DNA of 64,000 nt from Halomarina pelagica. GTDB taxonomy: Archaea; Halobacteriota; Halobacteria; Halobacteriales; Haloarculaceae. Shown in pieces: positions 17,063-27,819 of this stretch (within the stretch, counting starts at the first letter, position 1; each line of letters starts with the position of its first letter). A program made the position numbers and the translations under genes. The stretch spans positions 2,356,001-2,420,000 of the forward strand of contig NZ_CP100454.1 in the NCBI RefSeq assembly GCF_024228315.1. Reading direction: 5' to 3'. Below the pieces are notes generated by a model. The model was not told the origin of the DNA and ran no database searches. It saw nothing but the letters and a program-made list of their open reading frames with translations.

Positions 17063-17791
17063 ATGGACGATCTCCCGCGGGTCCTCGGCGACCTCCTCGC
17101 CCGCGAGCGTCGGAGCGACGCGCCGGCCCTGCTCGCGCCGGCGCTCGGCCGGGCGTACGACTACCACCGCCTCTGTACGAACGCCTGGAAGACGGGCAAC
17201 TTCCTGCGCCTCCTCGGCGTCCGCGAGGGGGCGACCGTCGCCGTCGGGGACGACCCGACGCCGGAGGCCGTCCTCGCCTTCCTCGGGGCGGGCCTGCTCG
17301 GTGCGGCGGTCCGCTTCGACCCGCCGCGCCGGGTGGACGACCGCGCGCTCGTCACGCCGCTCGCGCGCGCCGCGGAGCACGCGGTCGGGCCGTCGACGAA
17401 GCGCGTCGTCTACGGCGACCCGCCCGACGATCCGCGCGTCTCGTACTTCGAGCGGGACGTCTGGAGCGAGAACCCGACCGAACCGCCGGACGCGGTGTCG
17501 CCCGACGCGGCGCTCCTGTGCGGATCGGGCGGCGAGTACTCCCACCGGGAGGTGCTCGCCGCCGCCCGCCGCGTCGCCGACCGACTGGGCCTCGCGAGCG
17601 ACGACCGCGTGGCGGTTCGCGCCCCGCTGGCGGATCCGGGGACCGTCGTCGCGGGGCTCGTCGCGCCGCTGTTCGTCGGCGCGGCGGTGCTGTTTCCGGA
17701 CGAGGCGACGACCGGGACGGCGGCGGTCGCCGAGGGGAAGGCGCCCGAGGGGAACGCGGTCGCGCCGGCGGACGTGTTCGAGTTCGAATAG
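17063..17791 (+). CDS. Acyl-CoA synthetase-like protein, N-terminal portion only
   Basis: This 242-residue protein resembles the N-terminal part of AMP-binding acyl-CoA synthetases: 'DYHRLCTNAWKTGNFLRLLGVREG', 'VLAFLGAGLLGAAVRFDPP', and a short 'LLCGSGGEYSHREVLAAARRVADRLGL' stretch where the normal phosphate-binding loop should be. The YSSGTTGxPKG loop, the adenylation motifs and the C-terminal lysine domain are absent. It ends naturally with a stop, without a neighbouring remainder. Either it is a small conserved haloarchaeal family derived from these ligases, or a relic. A catalytic ligase activity is unlikely. Confidence 0.65.
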   Translation: MDDLPRVLGDLLARERRSDAPALLAPALGRAYDYHRLCTNAWKTGNFLRLLGVREGATVAVGDDPTPEAVLAFLGAGLLGAAVRFDPPRRVDDRALVTPLARAAEHAVGPSTKRVVYGDPPDDPRVSYFERDVWSENPTEPPDAVSPDAALLCGSGGEYSHREVLAAARRVADRLGLASDDRVAVRAPLADPGTVVAGLVAPLFVGAAVLFPDEATTGTAAVAEGKAPEGNAVAPADVFEFE

Positions 17792-17829
17792 TCGGACGGA
17801 GGGAACGAGGGGGCGGCGGAAGGGCGGCG

Positions 17830-19275
17830 TCAGGCGTGCGGCAGGCCGAGGAAGACGGTCATCGTGATCGCCATCACGACGAACCCGGCGAGCATGGCGA
17901 TCGTGGAGTAGCCGATGATGTCGCGGGCGCGGAGGTCGGCCAGCGCGAGCAGCGGGAGCGCCCAGAACGGCTGGATCATGTTCGTCAGCTGGTCGCCCAT
18001 CATCTCGATGACGACGGCCGTGTACAGCGGCATGCCGAGCTGCTGGGTGGTTTCGAGGAGGATCGGCCCCTGCGCGACCCACTGGCCGCCGCCGGAGGGG
18101 ATGAAGACGTTCATGATGCCGGCGCTGATCAGCCCGATGACCGGCCACGTGAGGGGGGTGGCGAAGCCGGCGAAGAAGTTCGCGATGGTGACGCCCAGCG
18201 CCGTCCCCGCCACGATGCCCGAGATGCCCGCGTAGAACGGGAACTGGAAGATGATCCCGGCGACGTTCTCGACGGACTCCTCCATCTGCTCGACGATCCC
18301 CTCGGGCGTCTTCCAGAGGACGATCGCGCAGAACAGGAAGAACGCGTTGATGCTGTTGAGCGAGAGGCTGGCGATGCCAGTCCCCTCGATGAACCAGGCG
18401 TTGACGAAGTAGTACGCCGGGAAGACGGCGATGATCAGCGTGAGGATCACGGAGTTGTTCAGCCGATCCGCGGGGGTCATTCGGTCGGTGAGCGACGGCT
18501 CGACGGGGTCCTGTCGCGCGACCTCGGCACCGCCGTCGGCGACGGTCCCCTCCTTCCGGTTGGGTGCCATCTCCTCGACGACGGTGTCGGGCAGCCCGCG
18601 GATCTTCTCCTCCGAGTCCGGGTGGAGCATCGCCATCACGAGCGGGACGACGATCAGCAGCAGGGCGACCGTAACGAGGTTCACCGTGCTCCCGATGGTC
18701 TGTGAGAGCGGGATGCCGTTCGGCGTGTACGTCTGGAACGCCTTCGGGAGGGTCTCGGGCGACGCCATGATCAACCCGGAGGAGGTCGTCAGCCCGGAGT
18801 GCCAGATCATCAGCCCGGTGTACCCGGCCGCCGCGAGCAGCGGATAGTGGAGCGTGAGGCCGTTCTTCTGTCCCTGGTAGGTGACCTGCCGGGCCATCAC
18901 CGCGCCGACGATGAGGCCGAGACCCCACGAGATCAGCGCCGAACACATCGTCACGAACGCGGTGAACGCGACGGCCGTCGGCCGCGACGACGGGAGGCCG
19001 GCGATGCGCTCGAGGAAGCGCGTGACCGCGGGCGACTTCGCGATGGCGTCGCCCGTCATCAGGATGATGGCGAACTGCGCCATGAACGTGAGGAACGTCC
19101 AGACGCCGTCGTACCAGGCGTCGAGGGTCTCGACCGGCCCGGCTCCGACGCTGATCGCCCCGAGGAACGCCAGGGCGGTCAGGACGATGACGAACACGTA
19201 CGGGTCCGGCATGTACTTCAGCGAGACGTCCGCGAACTTCCCCCCTAATCGTCTGATGGGACTCGTGAGCGACAT
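17830..19275 (-). CDS. Short-chain fatty acid transporter, AtoE family
   Basis: This 481-residue polytopic membrane protein belongs to the AtoE/TIGR00366 family (PF02667). About ten to twelve hydrophobic helices are visible. Family-like segments include 'VTMCSALISWGLGLIVGAVMAR', 'AAGYTGLMIWHSGLT', 'NVFIPSGGGQWVAQGP' and 'EMMGDQLTNMIQPFWALPLL'. The likely role is uptake of acetate, propionate, butyrate or acetoacetate. This fits the nearby acyl-CoA synthetase and methylmalonyl-CoA mutase genes. The acidic and basic linker near residues 220-280 is cytoplasmic or extracellular and not conserved in character. The start ATG is at complement 19273-19275. Confidence 0.9.
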   Translation of the reverse strand: MSLTSPIRRLGGKFADVSLKYMPDPYVFVIVLTALAFLGAISVGAGPVETLDAWYDGVWTFLTFMAQFAIILMTGDAIAKSPAVTRFLERIAGLPSSRPTAVAFTAFVTMCSALISWGLGLIVGAVMARQVTYQGQKNGLTLHYPLLAAAGYTGLMIWHSGLTTSSGLIMASPETLPKAFQTYTPNGIPLSQTIGSTVNLVTVALLLIVVPLVMAMLHPDSEEKIRGLPDTVVEEMAPNRKEGTVADGGAEVARQDPVEPSLTDRMTPADRLNNSVILTLIIAVFPAYYFVNAWFIEGTGIASLSLNSINAFFLFCAIVLWKTPEGIVEQMEESVENVAGIIFQFPFYAGISGIVAGTALGVTIANFFAGFATPLTWPVIGLISAGIMNVFIPSGGGQWVAQGPILLETTQQLGMPLYTAVVIEMMGDQLTNMIQPFWALPLLALADLRARDIIGYSTIAMLAGFVVMAITMTVFLGLPHA

Positions 19276-19470
19276 GGTCGGTGATACCGCGTCACAGGTG
19301 ACTTGACGCCCCCTAAAAGAACTTTCGGCACGTTGTGGATCGTGGAAACGTTAATCCGATGTTTCAGCGCAGTGAACGCGATTTCTGCGCCGACATCTGT
19401 ACCGGAATCTGATGGATCTCGCCCTCGACGTCCGGATGGTTTTTGCTCCTCGGCACCCGTGGTCTACGCC

Positions 19471-20724
19471 GTGCGTTCCCGTCTCGCATCCAGCGTGTAC
19501 TACGGCTGGGTCGTCGCCGCGTGCTGCTTCGTCGTCACCGGCGTGCTCTTCGGGATGACCTACTCCTTCAGCGTCTTCTACGACTCGCTGCTCGCCGCGT
19601 TCGACGCCTCGCCCGCCCGCGTCTCGCTCGTCTTCGGCGTCCAGACGTTCGTCATCTACGTCGGCGCGGCGCTGCTCGGCGCGGCGCTCGATCGGTTCGG
19701 GCCCCGGCGGATGCTGCTCGCGGGGACCGTCCTGCTCGCGGGCGGCCTGTACGGCACCGCGATCAGCGACTCGTACGCGACGCTCGTGGTCGCCTACGGC
19801 CTCGTCACCGGCCTCGGGATGGGCCTCCTCTACCTGGTGGCGTACGCCGTCGTCCCCCACTGGTTCGGCCGGCGGCGGGGCGCGGCGACCGGGTTCGCGA
19901 GCGCCGGCCTCGGCGTGGGCATGCTCGTCATCGCCCCCGCGTCCGCGGAGCTCATCGCCCGCTACGGCTGGCGCGGCACGTTTCGCACGCTCGCGGTCGC
20001 CCTCGCCGCCGTCCTGCTCGTCGCCGTCGCGCTGCTCGCCGACTCGCCGCGCGAGGTGGGCGCGGACCCCTCGCGGGAGTTTCCCGAGGGTCGTCCCGCC
20101 GCCGACGGTCGCCCCGCCTCCGACGGCGGGGCGACCGCGACGTCCGCCGAGCGCGCGTGGGCGACGGTCCGCTCCCTGCCCTTCCTCCTCGTCGTCCTCG
20201 GGTGGACGCTCATCTACGCGCCGCTGTACGTCCTCGTCAACCACGTCGTTCCCTTCGCCGCGACCGTCGGCGCGGAGTGGGCGGGCGTCCTCGCCATCAG
20301 CCTCGTCGGCCTGACGACCAGCGGCGCGCGCCTCGGCATCGGCGTCGTCTCCGACCGCCTCGGCCGGGTCCGCATCTTCGTGACCTGCTCCGCGCTGATG
20401 GGCGTCGCGCTGCTCGCCCTGCCGTTCGCCCGCGCGCCGCTCGCGCTGCTCGGGGTCGCCGCCCTCTTCGGCCTGAGCTACGGCGGCAACGGCGCGCTGC
20501 TCTCGCCGCTCGTGGCGGACCTGTTCGGGGCCGACCGGCTCGGCACGCTCTACGGACTCGCGTCCGTCGCCTTCGCCGTCTCGGGGCTGCTCGCCTCGCC
20601 GCTGGCGAGCCTCGGCTACGGGACGCTCGGGACGTATCTCCCCGTCTTCCTCGTCACCGGGGTCGTCGGGATCGCCGGCGCGGCCTGCATCGCCGGGGCG
20701 GGGCGGCTCAGGGGCGTGACGTGA
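19471..20724 (+). CDS. MFS transporter
   Basis: This 417-residue protein has the 12-helix layout of the major facilitator superfamily. Helix 1 begins at 'YYGWVVAACCFVVTGVLFG', the loop 2-3 motif is 'GAALDRFGPRRMLLAG', and a charged central loop (residues about 190-225) separates the two halves. A second-half copy of the motif is 'RLGIGVVSDRLGRVRIF'. The N-terminal 'YYGWVV' resembles monocarboxylate/oxalate-formate type carriers, so the substrate may be an organic acid. I chose the GTG at 19471, with an alternative at 19459; the frame is open to 19303 without hydrophobic content. Confidence 0.85.
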   Translation: MRSRLASSVYYGWVVAACCFVVTGVLFGMTYSFSVFYDSLLAAFDASPARVSLVFGVQTFVIYVGAALLGAALDRFGPRRMLLAGTVLLAGGLYGTAISDSYATLVVAYGLVTGLGMGLLYLVAYAVVPHWFGRRRGAATGFASAGLGVGMLVIAPASAELIARYGWRGTFRTLAVALAAVLLVAVALLADSPREVGADPSREFPEGRPAADGRPASDGGATATSAERAWATVRSLPFLLVVLGWTLIYAPLYVLVNHVVPFAATVGAEWAGVLAISLVGLTTSGARLGIGVVSDRLGRVRIFVTCSALMGVALLALPFARAPLALLGVAALFGLSYGGNGALLSPLVADLFGADRLGTLYGLASVAFAVSGLLASPLASLGYGTLGTYLPVFLVTGVVGIAGAACIAGAGRLRGVT

Positions 20725-20789
20725 CCGGTCCCCGACGCGCCGGTAGCGCCCGCCGCGTCTACCGCGCCCACCGCCCCGAACGCCTCCCC

Positions 20790-20825
20790 GCGCCCACTGC
20801 GCCCACCGCACCTACCGCACCTACC
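20790..20825. repeat. Four 9-bp tandem units crossing the acyl-CoA synthetase stop codon
   Basis: Units gcgcccact, gcgcccacc, gcacctacc and gcacctacc follow each other at 20790-20825. The last unit contains the stop codon of the minus-strand acyl-CoA synthetase gene (complement 20821-20823). Such short tandem duplications at gene ends recur in this window. Confidence 0.7.
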
Positions 20826-22836
20826 GCGCCTGCTCGACCTCGTCGATGGCGTCGGGGTTCTCGATGGAGGACATGTCGCCGAGGTCCTCGCCGGTGTAGG
20901 TCGCCTGGATGGCCCGGCGGATGATCTTGCCCGACTGGGTCTTGGGGAACTCGTCGACGAACAGCACCTCCCGCGGCCGGAACGGCTTGCCCAGCTCCTC
21001 GCCGACCTGCTCGCGCAGCTCCGCGCGCAGGTCGTCCGACTCCTCGATCCCCTCCTCTAAGATGACGTAGGCGACGACCGCGGTGCCGGTCGTCTCGTCC
21101 GGCGCGCCCACGGCGGCGGCCTGGTTGACGGCGGGGTGGTCGATGAGCGCGCCCTCGACCTCGGCGGGGCCGACCTTGCGGCCGGCGACGTTGAGCGCGT
21201 CGTCCGCGCGGCCGTGGAGGAACCAGAAGCCGTCCTCATCCTGCTGGGCCCAGTCGCCGTGGTCCCACATCGGTGGGTCCTCGAACGTCGACCAGTAGGT
21301 CTCCAGGTAGCGCTCGTCGCCGTCCCAGAGGCTCTTGGTCATCGAGGGACAGGAGTCGCGCGCGACGAGGAAGCCCCGCTCGTGGTCGTCGGCGACGGAC
21401 TCGCCCGCGGCGTTCACGATGTCCACGTCCATGCCGAGGCCGGGCTTGCCGAGCGTGCAGGGCTTGAGCGGCATGCCGGGCAGCGGCATGAGGAAGCAGC
21501 CGCAGATCTCGGTCCCCCCGGAGATGTTGATGATGGGGATCTCGCCGCCGCCGATGTTCTCGTAGAACCACAGCCACGACTCGGGGTCCCACGGCTCGCC
21601 GGTGGAGCCGAGCAACCGCAGCGAGGAGAGGTCGTGGCCCTCGACCCAGTCGTCGCCTTTCTTGCGCAGCGCGCGAATCGCGGTGGGCGAGATGCCGAAC
21701 ACCGAGAGTTCGTGGCGGTCGATCATCTCCCAGAAGCGGTCCGGCTCGGGGTAGTCCGGCGCGCCCTCGTACATGAAGACCGTCCCGCCGAAGGTGTGGT
21801 TGCCGATCAGCGTCCACGGCCCCATCATCCAGCCGATGTCCGACACCCAGAAGAACCGATCCGAGTCCCTGTGATCGAACCCGAAGTAGATCTCCTTGGC
21901 CGTCTGTAGCTGGATCCCCGCGTGGGTGTGGACGATCCCCTTCGGCTTCCCGGTCGTCCCCGACGAGTAGAGCAGCATCGACTCCTGGCTCGCGTCCAGT
22001 TCCTTCGTCTCGTACTCGTCGGACCGCGTCTCGACGGCCTCCACCCACCGTTCGTCGCGCCCGTCGTTCCACGGCACGTCCGCGCCGAGGCGCTCGAAGA
22101 CGATCGTGTGCTCGACGTGGCCGGCCTGTTCGATCGCCTCGTCGGCGGTCCCCTTCAGGAGCACCTCCTTGCCGCGGCGGTAGAAGCCGTCGCCGGTGAA
22201 GAGGACCGAGCACTCCGAGTCGGCGATGCGGGTGGCGGTGGCGTCCACGCCGAAGCCCGAGAAGATGGGGACGGCGATCGCACCGACCTTGAAGCAGCCG
22301 TAGAGGATCGAGACGACCTCGGGCACCATCGGCATGTACAGCCCGACCGTGTCGCCCGTCCCGACGCCGCGCTCCTCGAGCGCGTTGGCGACCTGGTTCG
22401 ACTGGCGGCAGAGTTCGTGGTAGGTCACCTCACGAACACCGTCGGACGAGTCCGACGAGCCTCCGCTCGCTTCGCTCGCGGAGACCCCTCCGTCCTCACC
22501 CTCCCAAATGACGGCGACCTTGTTCCGTCGCTCGTCGTCGACGGCCGCGTGGCGGTCGACCGTGTTGTGCGCGACGTTGAGCGATCCGCCGACGTACCAC
22601 CGGGAGAACTGCGGACCGTCGGAATCGTCCCGGACGGCGTCGTAGTCCTCGTACCACTCGATCCCGAGGTAGTCGGAGAGGACGTCCCAGAACCACTCGA
22701 CGTCCCGGCTCCGCTCGATCAACTCGTCGTAGGTGTCGATGTCGAACTCGCGCATGAACGCGGCGACGTTCGTCGACTCGACCGTCTCCTCGGACGGTTC
22801 GTAGACGATCTCGTCCAGATCCGGCAGGGAACTCAT
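20821..22836 (-). CDS. AMP-forming acyl-CoA (acetyl/propionyl-CoA type) synthetase
   Basis: This 671-residue ligase activates a carboxylic acid to its CoA thioester via an acyl-adenylate. The phosphate loop 'LLYSSGTTGKPKGIVHTH', 'GWMMGPWTLIGNHTFGG', the adenylate motif 'WDHGDWAQQDEDGFWFLHGR', and the C-terminal catalytic lysine in 'FPKTQSGKIIRR' are all present. The N-terminal extension ('WFWDVLSDYLGIEWYEDYD') is typical of acetyl-CoA synthetase relatives. A Ser/Gly/Asp-rich insert lies at residues about 125-145. Neighbouring transporter and mutase genes suggest a short-chain acid such as propionate. The start is the ATG at complement 22834-22836. Confidence 0.92.
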   Translation of the reverse strand: MSSLPDLDEIVYEPSEETVESTNVAAFMREFDIDTYDELIERSRDVEWFWDVLSDYLGIEWYEDYDAVRDDSDGPQFSRWYVGGSLNVAHNTVDRHAAVDDERRNKVAVIWEGEDGGVSASEASGGSSDSSDGVREVTYHELCRQSNQVANALEERGVGTGDTVGLYMPMVPEVVSILYGCFKVGAIAVPIFSGFGVDATATRIADSECSVLFTGDGFYRRGKEVLLKGTADEAIEQAGHVEHTIVFERLGADVPWNDGRDERWVEAVETRSDEYETKELDASQESMLLYSSGTTGKPKGIVHTHAGIQLQTAKEIYFGFDHRDSDRFFWVSDIGWMMGPWTLIGNHTFGGTVFMYEGAPDYPEPDRFWEMIDRHELSVFGISPTAIRALRKKGDDWVEGHDLSSLRLLGSTGEPWDPESWLWFYENIGGGEIPIINISGGTEICGCFLMPLPGMPLKPCTLGKPGLGMDVDIVNAAGESVADDHERGFLVARDSCPSMTKSLWDGDERYLETYWSTFEDPPMWDHGDWAQQDEDGFWFLHGRADDALNVAGRKVGPAEVEGALIDHPAVNQAAAVGAPDETTGTAVVAYVILEEGIEESDDLRAELREQVGEELGKPFRPREVLFVDEFPKTQSGKIIRRAIQATYTGEDLGDMSSIENPDAIDEVEQAR

Positions 22837-22962
22837 GGCCGACTGTGTAACCGCCGGGGGCAAGTAGGTTTCTGCGCTCGGGGGAGCGCTCGGCCCCGAC
22901 GAGGACGGCGCGGTCCCCGCCGTCGGTAAACCCTTTTGCCACTTCGCGAGCAACTAGCACGC

Positions 22963-23583
22963 ATGTACGTCCGGGACGCGAAAAACCGAGAGGAGGTCTG
23001 GCTGCTCGACCACATCGAGGCGATGGACCTCGACGAGCGCGCGTTCCGGTCCCGGGACTACGTCGTCGCCATCGACGAGGAGTCGAACGTGAAGACGGGG
23101 TTCGGACGCATCCGCATCCACGCGGGCGACGAGGAGGACCGGCCGCGCAGCGCGAGCGGTCGCCGCTCGCGCGCGGGCGACTACTGCGAGATAACGAGCA
23201 TCGGCGTCCTCGACGGGTGGCGGGGGCAGGGCGTCGGCGCGCACGTCGTCGAGCGCCTCGTCTCCACGGCGCGCGATCGCGGCTTCGACGAGGCGTACGT
23301 GCTCACCGACCAGCCGAACTACTTCACGCAGTTCGGCTTCCGCGGCGTCGCGGCCGACGCGCTACCCGAGGTACTGCGCGAGCGCCTCGAGGAGAAGCGC
23401 GAGGCGTCCGACGAGCGGGTCGTCGCGCTCGCGATCGACACCGACCGGTTCCGCATGCCGGAGACGCTGCGCGAACGGTTCAAGGTCGCGGCCGAGGACC
23501 GCGAGGCGGAGCCACAGGAGGCGGCGGAGGACTTCGGCATCGACCCCGACACGGCCACGTACAAGTACGACACCGGTCGTTGA
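22963..23583 (+). CDS. GNAT-family N-acetyltransferase
   Basis: This 206-residue acetyltransferase shows the acetyl-CoA binding loop '[23 protein letters not shown]' (R/Q-x-x-G-x-G/A pattern) and a following beta strand '[26 protein letters not shown]', as in enzymes that modify amino acids or proteins. The C-terminal 50 residues are charged and may form a separate tail. It is divergent from the acyl-CoA synthetase gene and lies upstream of the methylmalonyl-CoA mutase gene. Control of acyl-CoA synthetase by lysine acetylation is a known theme elsewhere; here it is only a positional hint. Confidence 0.85.
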   Translation: MYVRDAKNREEVWLLDHIEAMDLDERAFRSRDYVVAIDEESNVKTGFGRIRIHAGDEEDRPRSASGRRSRAGDYCEITSIGVLDGWRGQGVGAHVVERLVSTARDRGFDEAYVLTDQPNYFTQFGFRGVAADALPEVLRERLEEKREASDERVVALAIDTDRFRMPETLRERFKVAAEDREAEPQEAAEDFGIDPDTATYKYDTGR

Positions 23584-23705
23584 TCGGCCGTCGACCGGTC
23601 CGCGCTCGCTCCCGTCGCCCTCCGGACCGAACGCGTCCGCCGAGCGGGGCGTGGTACGGTCACGTCCCGCCAAGGATTAAGCCCGCCGCCCGCCACGTTC
23701 GACGC

Positions 23706-25382
<1,677 letters not shown>

Positions 25383-25429
25383 CCGGGGTCCGCGTCGGTT
25401 TTATCCTCCCGCCGCGCGCACGTCGATCC

Positions 25430-25813
25430 ATGCACTTCGATCACGCCGGCATCGCCACCGGCGACGCAGACGCGCTCGCGTCGCTGTACTGCGAGCTGTT
25501 CAGCACGCGCATCGCCCACGAGGAGGAGTTCGACGGCCTCCGCGTGCTCTTTCTCGATCTCGGCGAGAGTTACTTCGAGTTGCTGGAACCCGTAGAGGAG
25601 GGGACGATTCAGCGCTACCTCGATCGGAACGGACCGGGCATCCACCACCTCGCGGTCGCGACGGAGGACATCGAGGCGGCGCTCGCGCGGGCGAAGACGA
25701 TGGGTATCGACCTCATCGACGAGGAGCCACGTCCCGGCGCGTGGGGCCACGACGTGGCCTTCCTCCACCCGAAGTCGACCGGCGGCATCCTGATCGAGTT
25801 CGTGCAACACTGA
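25430..25813 (+). CDS. mce: Methylmalonyl-CoA epimerase
   Basis: This 127-residue vicinal-oxygen-chelate protein interconverts (S)- and (R)-methylmalonyl-CoA, feeding the mutase encoded just upstream. The metal-ligand histidine region 'MHFDHAGIATGDAD' opens the protein. 'GPGIHHLAVATEDIEAAL' supplies another histidine, and the closing 'PKSTGGILIEFVQH' holds the conserved glutamate. Length is typical of single-domain archaeal epimerases. The ATG at 25430 follows a 'ggttttatcc' element at about 25398-25407 that could be a TATA box. Confidence 0.95.
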   Translation: MHFDHAGIATGDADALASLYCELFSTRIAHEEEFDGLRVLFLDLGESYFELLEPVEEGTIQRYLDRNGPGIHHLAVATEDIEAALARAKTMGIDLIDEEPRPGAWGHDVAFLHPKSTGGILIEFVQH

Positions 25814-26138
25814 GCCCTCGCTCGGCGCTGGCGCGCCTCGCTCGCCCTCAGTATTCCGCCAGACCTGCACTGCGCGAGTCCGCGCGGTCGCGGCCCGGCG
25901 GTCGTGATCCCACCGTCCCTCTCCTCCCGCCGTCTCCGCTCTCGCTCCGTGGAATTGCGCGAAAGATACAAACCCCCGGACTCCGTGCCTACGTGTGCCA
26001 ACCCGCCTCAAAACCTTGTTCACCGATGATCCTACCTGCCCCACGGCCCGCCGGAGCGGCCGACGAGCGAGCGATACGAACCGACCCCGACGGCCCTTCC
26101 TGTGACGACACGCCGGACCCTCGCGGCGTCACGGAGGG
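25814..26138. other. Intergenic spacer with repeat-like sequence and a possible promoter
   Basis: The first 80 bases ('ccctcgctcggc...cgcctcgctcgccctcag') resemble the GC-rich extragenic repeats elsewhere in the window. At about 25957-25975 the sequence 'gaaagatacaaaccc' looks like an archaeal promoter. A 36-codon GTG frame from 25994 to 26104 follows it but has no recognisable features. I see no structural RNA here. Confidence 0.4.
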
Positions 26139-26357
26139 ATGAACTCCGACGACGCTCCGAGCGGGAACGGGGAGGGGTTCCCGCTCGATCGCGCGGACGA
26201 TCGGCGCCTCGCCGACGAGAACCGCTGGTTCGTCCAGGGACGACTGCACCTCCCCGAGTACACGACGGGCTGTTACCACGAGCGACTCGACGACTGCTGC
26301 TGGCTGTGCTTCTTCCGCATCACGTCGAGCACCCTGCGGCGGGCGCTCCGTCGATAG
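26139..26357 (+). CDS. Small cysteine-containing hypothetical protein
   Basis: This 72-residue frame begins with ATG after a 'cggaggg' purine stretch. It encodes an acidic first half and a C-terminal segment with C46, C54, C55 and C58 ('GCYHERLDDCCWLC'), ending in a basic helix. The cysteine spacing could bind zinc, as in many haloarchaeal small proteins. Its composition is acidic and reasonably haloarchaeal. I do not recognise it, and the coding call rests only on frame, composition and the possible upstream promoter. Confidence 0.4.
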   Translation: MNSDDAPSGNGEGFPLDRADDRRLADENRWFVQGRLHLPEYTTGCYHERLDDCCWLCFFRITSSTLRRALRR

Positions 26358-26778
26358 TCGGTACGCTCTTCCGCCGCAGTCGCGTTCGTGTTCGTGGCCG
26401 TTGGTCCGCGAGACAGCCGGCCCGCGTGAGCCACCACGCGGGCGCTTCCCACCGAGCGAAACGCCCGAGAGGCTGGTCTGTCTCTACCTGTTAGCAGGTA
26501 TTAACCGGAGATAGTTATCGGTCCCGAACGACGAACGACTCGTCCCCGGACGCGAGCGCGCCGCGCGACGGAGCGGTCGCTCCGCGCGGAAAGCACACGC
26601 CCCGGAACACCTCGTTTCGGTGCGGGTTGTCTTGTTCGCGGCGGGTCCCACCCGCCACAGGGCCCGCGGGCCGCCGGGACGTTCACCCTAATATGCGTAA
26701 TTCGGAGACAATGAACTATGTTGGTGATTTTTAGATATTTTCAGTGTGCTGGTACGCGTCGCGTGTGGCGCTACACCG
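26358..26778. other. 421-base spacer with AT-rich promoter-like patch and strong hairpins
   Basis: This lies between convergent genes and holds no convincing protein gene. An AT-rich patch at 26691-26750 contains 'taatatgcg', 'tttttagatattttc' and, on the minus strand, 'gcatattag' and 'aaatatcta', which resemble TATA boxes. Reading leftward on the minus strand there follow hairpins: gcgggt/acccgc near 26636-26651, ggagcg/cgctcc-type pairing near 26571-26595, and acctg-ctaa-caggt at about 26489-26502. A small RNA transcribed leftward from the patch would fit. I could not match it to RNase P, SRP RNA or a tRNA. Confidence 0.35.
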
Positions 26779-27789
26779 TCACGCGCTCGCCCGGTCGAGC
26801 GCCGCCCGCGCCTCCGCCACGATCCCCTCGACGATCGCCGCCGCGGGGCGGACGTCGTTCGTCAGCCCGCTACTCTGGCCCGCGTAGAGCGCGAGCGCCT
26901 CGACGTCGCCGGTCATCCCCGGCAGGGCGACGTCGTCGCCGTACCGCTCGACGGGGCGACCGTTCGGGTACGCCGCGACCGTCTCGCCCTCGCCGGGGCG
27001 CTCGCCCGGCGGCGGACGGCCGGCGCGCTCCCACGCCTCGACGGTGGCGTTGCGGAGCGTCCGGTGGGGCGTGCCGGGCCACCCGCCGTCGAACAGTTCG
27101 GAGAAGACGGTGTCCGTCTCGTCGGCGTCGCGGACGCGCTCGCGGTAGGCCCCGTGGCTCCGCGCCTCCTCGGCGGCGACGAAGCGCGTGCCGAGCCAGC
27201 CGCCGGCCGCGCCGAGGACGAGCGCCGCGGCGAGCCCACGGCCGTCGGCGATGCCGCCCGCCGCCACGACCGGCGCGTCGGGGACGGCGTCCGCGACGGC
27301 CGGGACGAGCGGCATCGTCGCCACCTCGCTCTGGACGTGCCCGCCCGCCTCCCAGCCCTGCGCGACGACCGCGTCGACGCCGGCGGCGACGGCCTCGCGG
27401 GCCTCCTCGGCGCTCCCGACCGTCTGCATCACCGTCGCGCCCGCCTCGCGACAGCGCTCCACGTGCGGGGCCGCGTCGCCGAAGGAGAGGGAGACGACGG
27501 GCGCGCCCGCGTCGAGGCAGGCGTCGAGGTGCTCCTCCGTGGGCGCGCGCGTCGTCGCCGGGTCGAGGACGAGGTTCACGCCGAAGGGGCGGTCGGTCCG
27601 CTCCCGCGTCTCGCGGATGGCACGCCGCGTCGCGTCGAGCCCCCGCCACGTGACGGCCAGCGTTCCAAGCCCGCCCGCCTCCGAGACGGCGGCGGCCAGC
27701 GCCGGACAGCTGGCGCTGCCGATCGGGGCCTGAACGAGGGGGTGGTCGATATCGAGCGTCCGGCAGAGCGCGGTGTCGAACGGGGGCAC
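26779..27789 (-). CDS. Nitronate monooxygenase-like FMN enzyme
   Basis: This 336-residue TIM-barrel flavoprotein belongs to the nitronate monooxygenase/2-nitropropane dioxygenase group. Motifs include 'HPLVQAPIGSASCPALAAAVSEAGGLGTL' (start of the FMN site), 'VVAQGWEAGGHV', which carries the catalytic histidine region, and 'VVAAGGIADGRGLAAALVLGAAG' plus 'GTRFVAAEEA' for phosphate binding. The physiological substrate is unknown; relatives detoxify nitronates or act as enoyl reductases. The start is a GTG at 27789. The flavoprotein reductase gene ends 30 bases upstream on the same strand, so a two-gene unit is possible. Confidence 0.88.
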   Translation of the reverse strand: MPPFDTALCRTLDIDHPLVQAPIGSASCPALAAAVSEAGGLGTLAVTWRGLDATRRAIRETRERTDRPFGVNLVLDPATTRAPTEEHLDACLDAGAPVVSLSFGDAAPHVERCREAGATVMQTVGSAEEAREAVAAGVDAVVAQGWEAGGHVQSEVATMPLVPAVADAVPDAPVVAAGGIADGRGLAAALVLGAAGGWLGTRFVAAEEARSHGAYRERVRDADETDTVFSELFDGGWPGTPHRTLRNATVEAWERAGRPPPGERPGEGETVAAYPNGRPVERYGDDVALPGMTGDVEALALYAGQSSGLTNDVRPAAAIVEGIVAEARAALDRASA

Positions 27790-27819
27790 GACGCCCCTTG
27801 CCCGGCCGGCGTGAAAGAA

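Noticed and set aside
17063-17791. Functional acyl-CoA synthetase
   Set aside because: The phosphate-binding loop, adenylation motifs and C-terminal lysine domain are missing.
26480-26720. RNase P RNA or 7S SRP RNA
   Set aside because: I looked for the conserved cores of both and did not find them.
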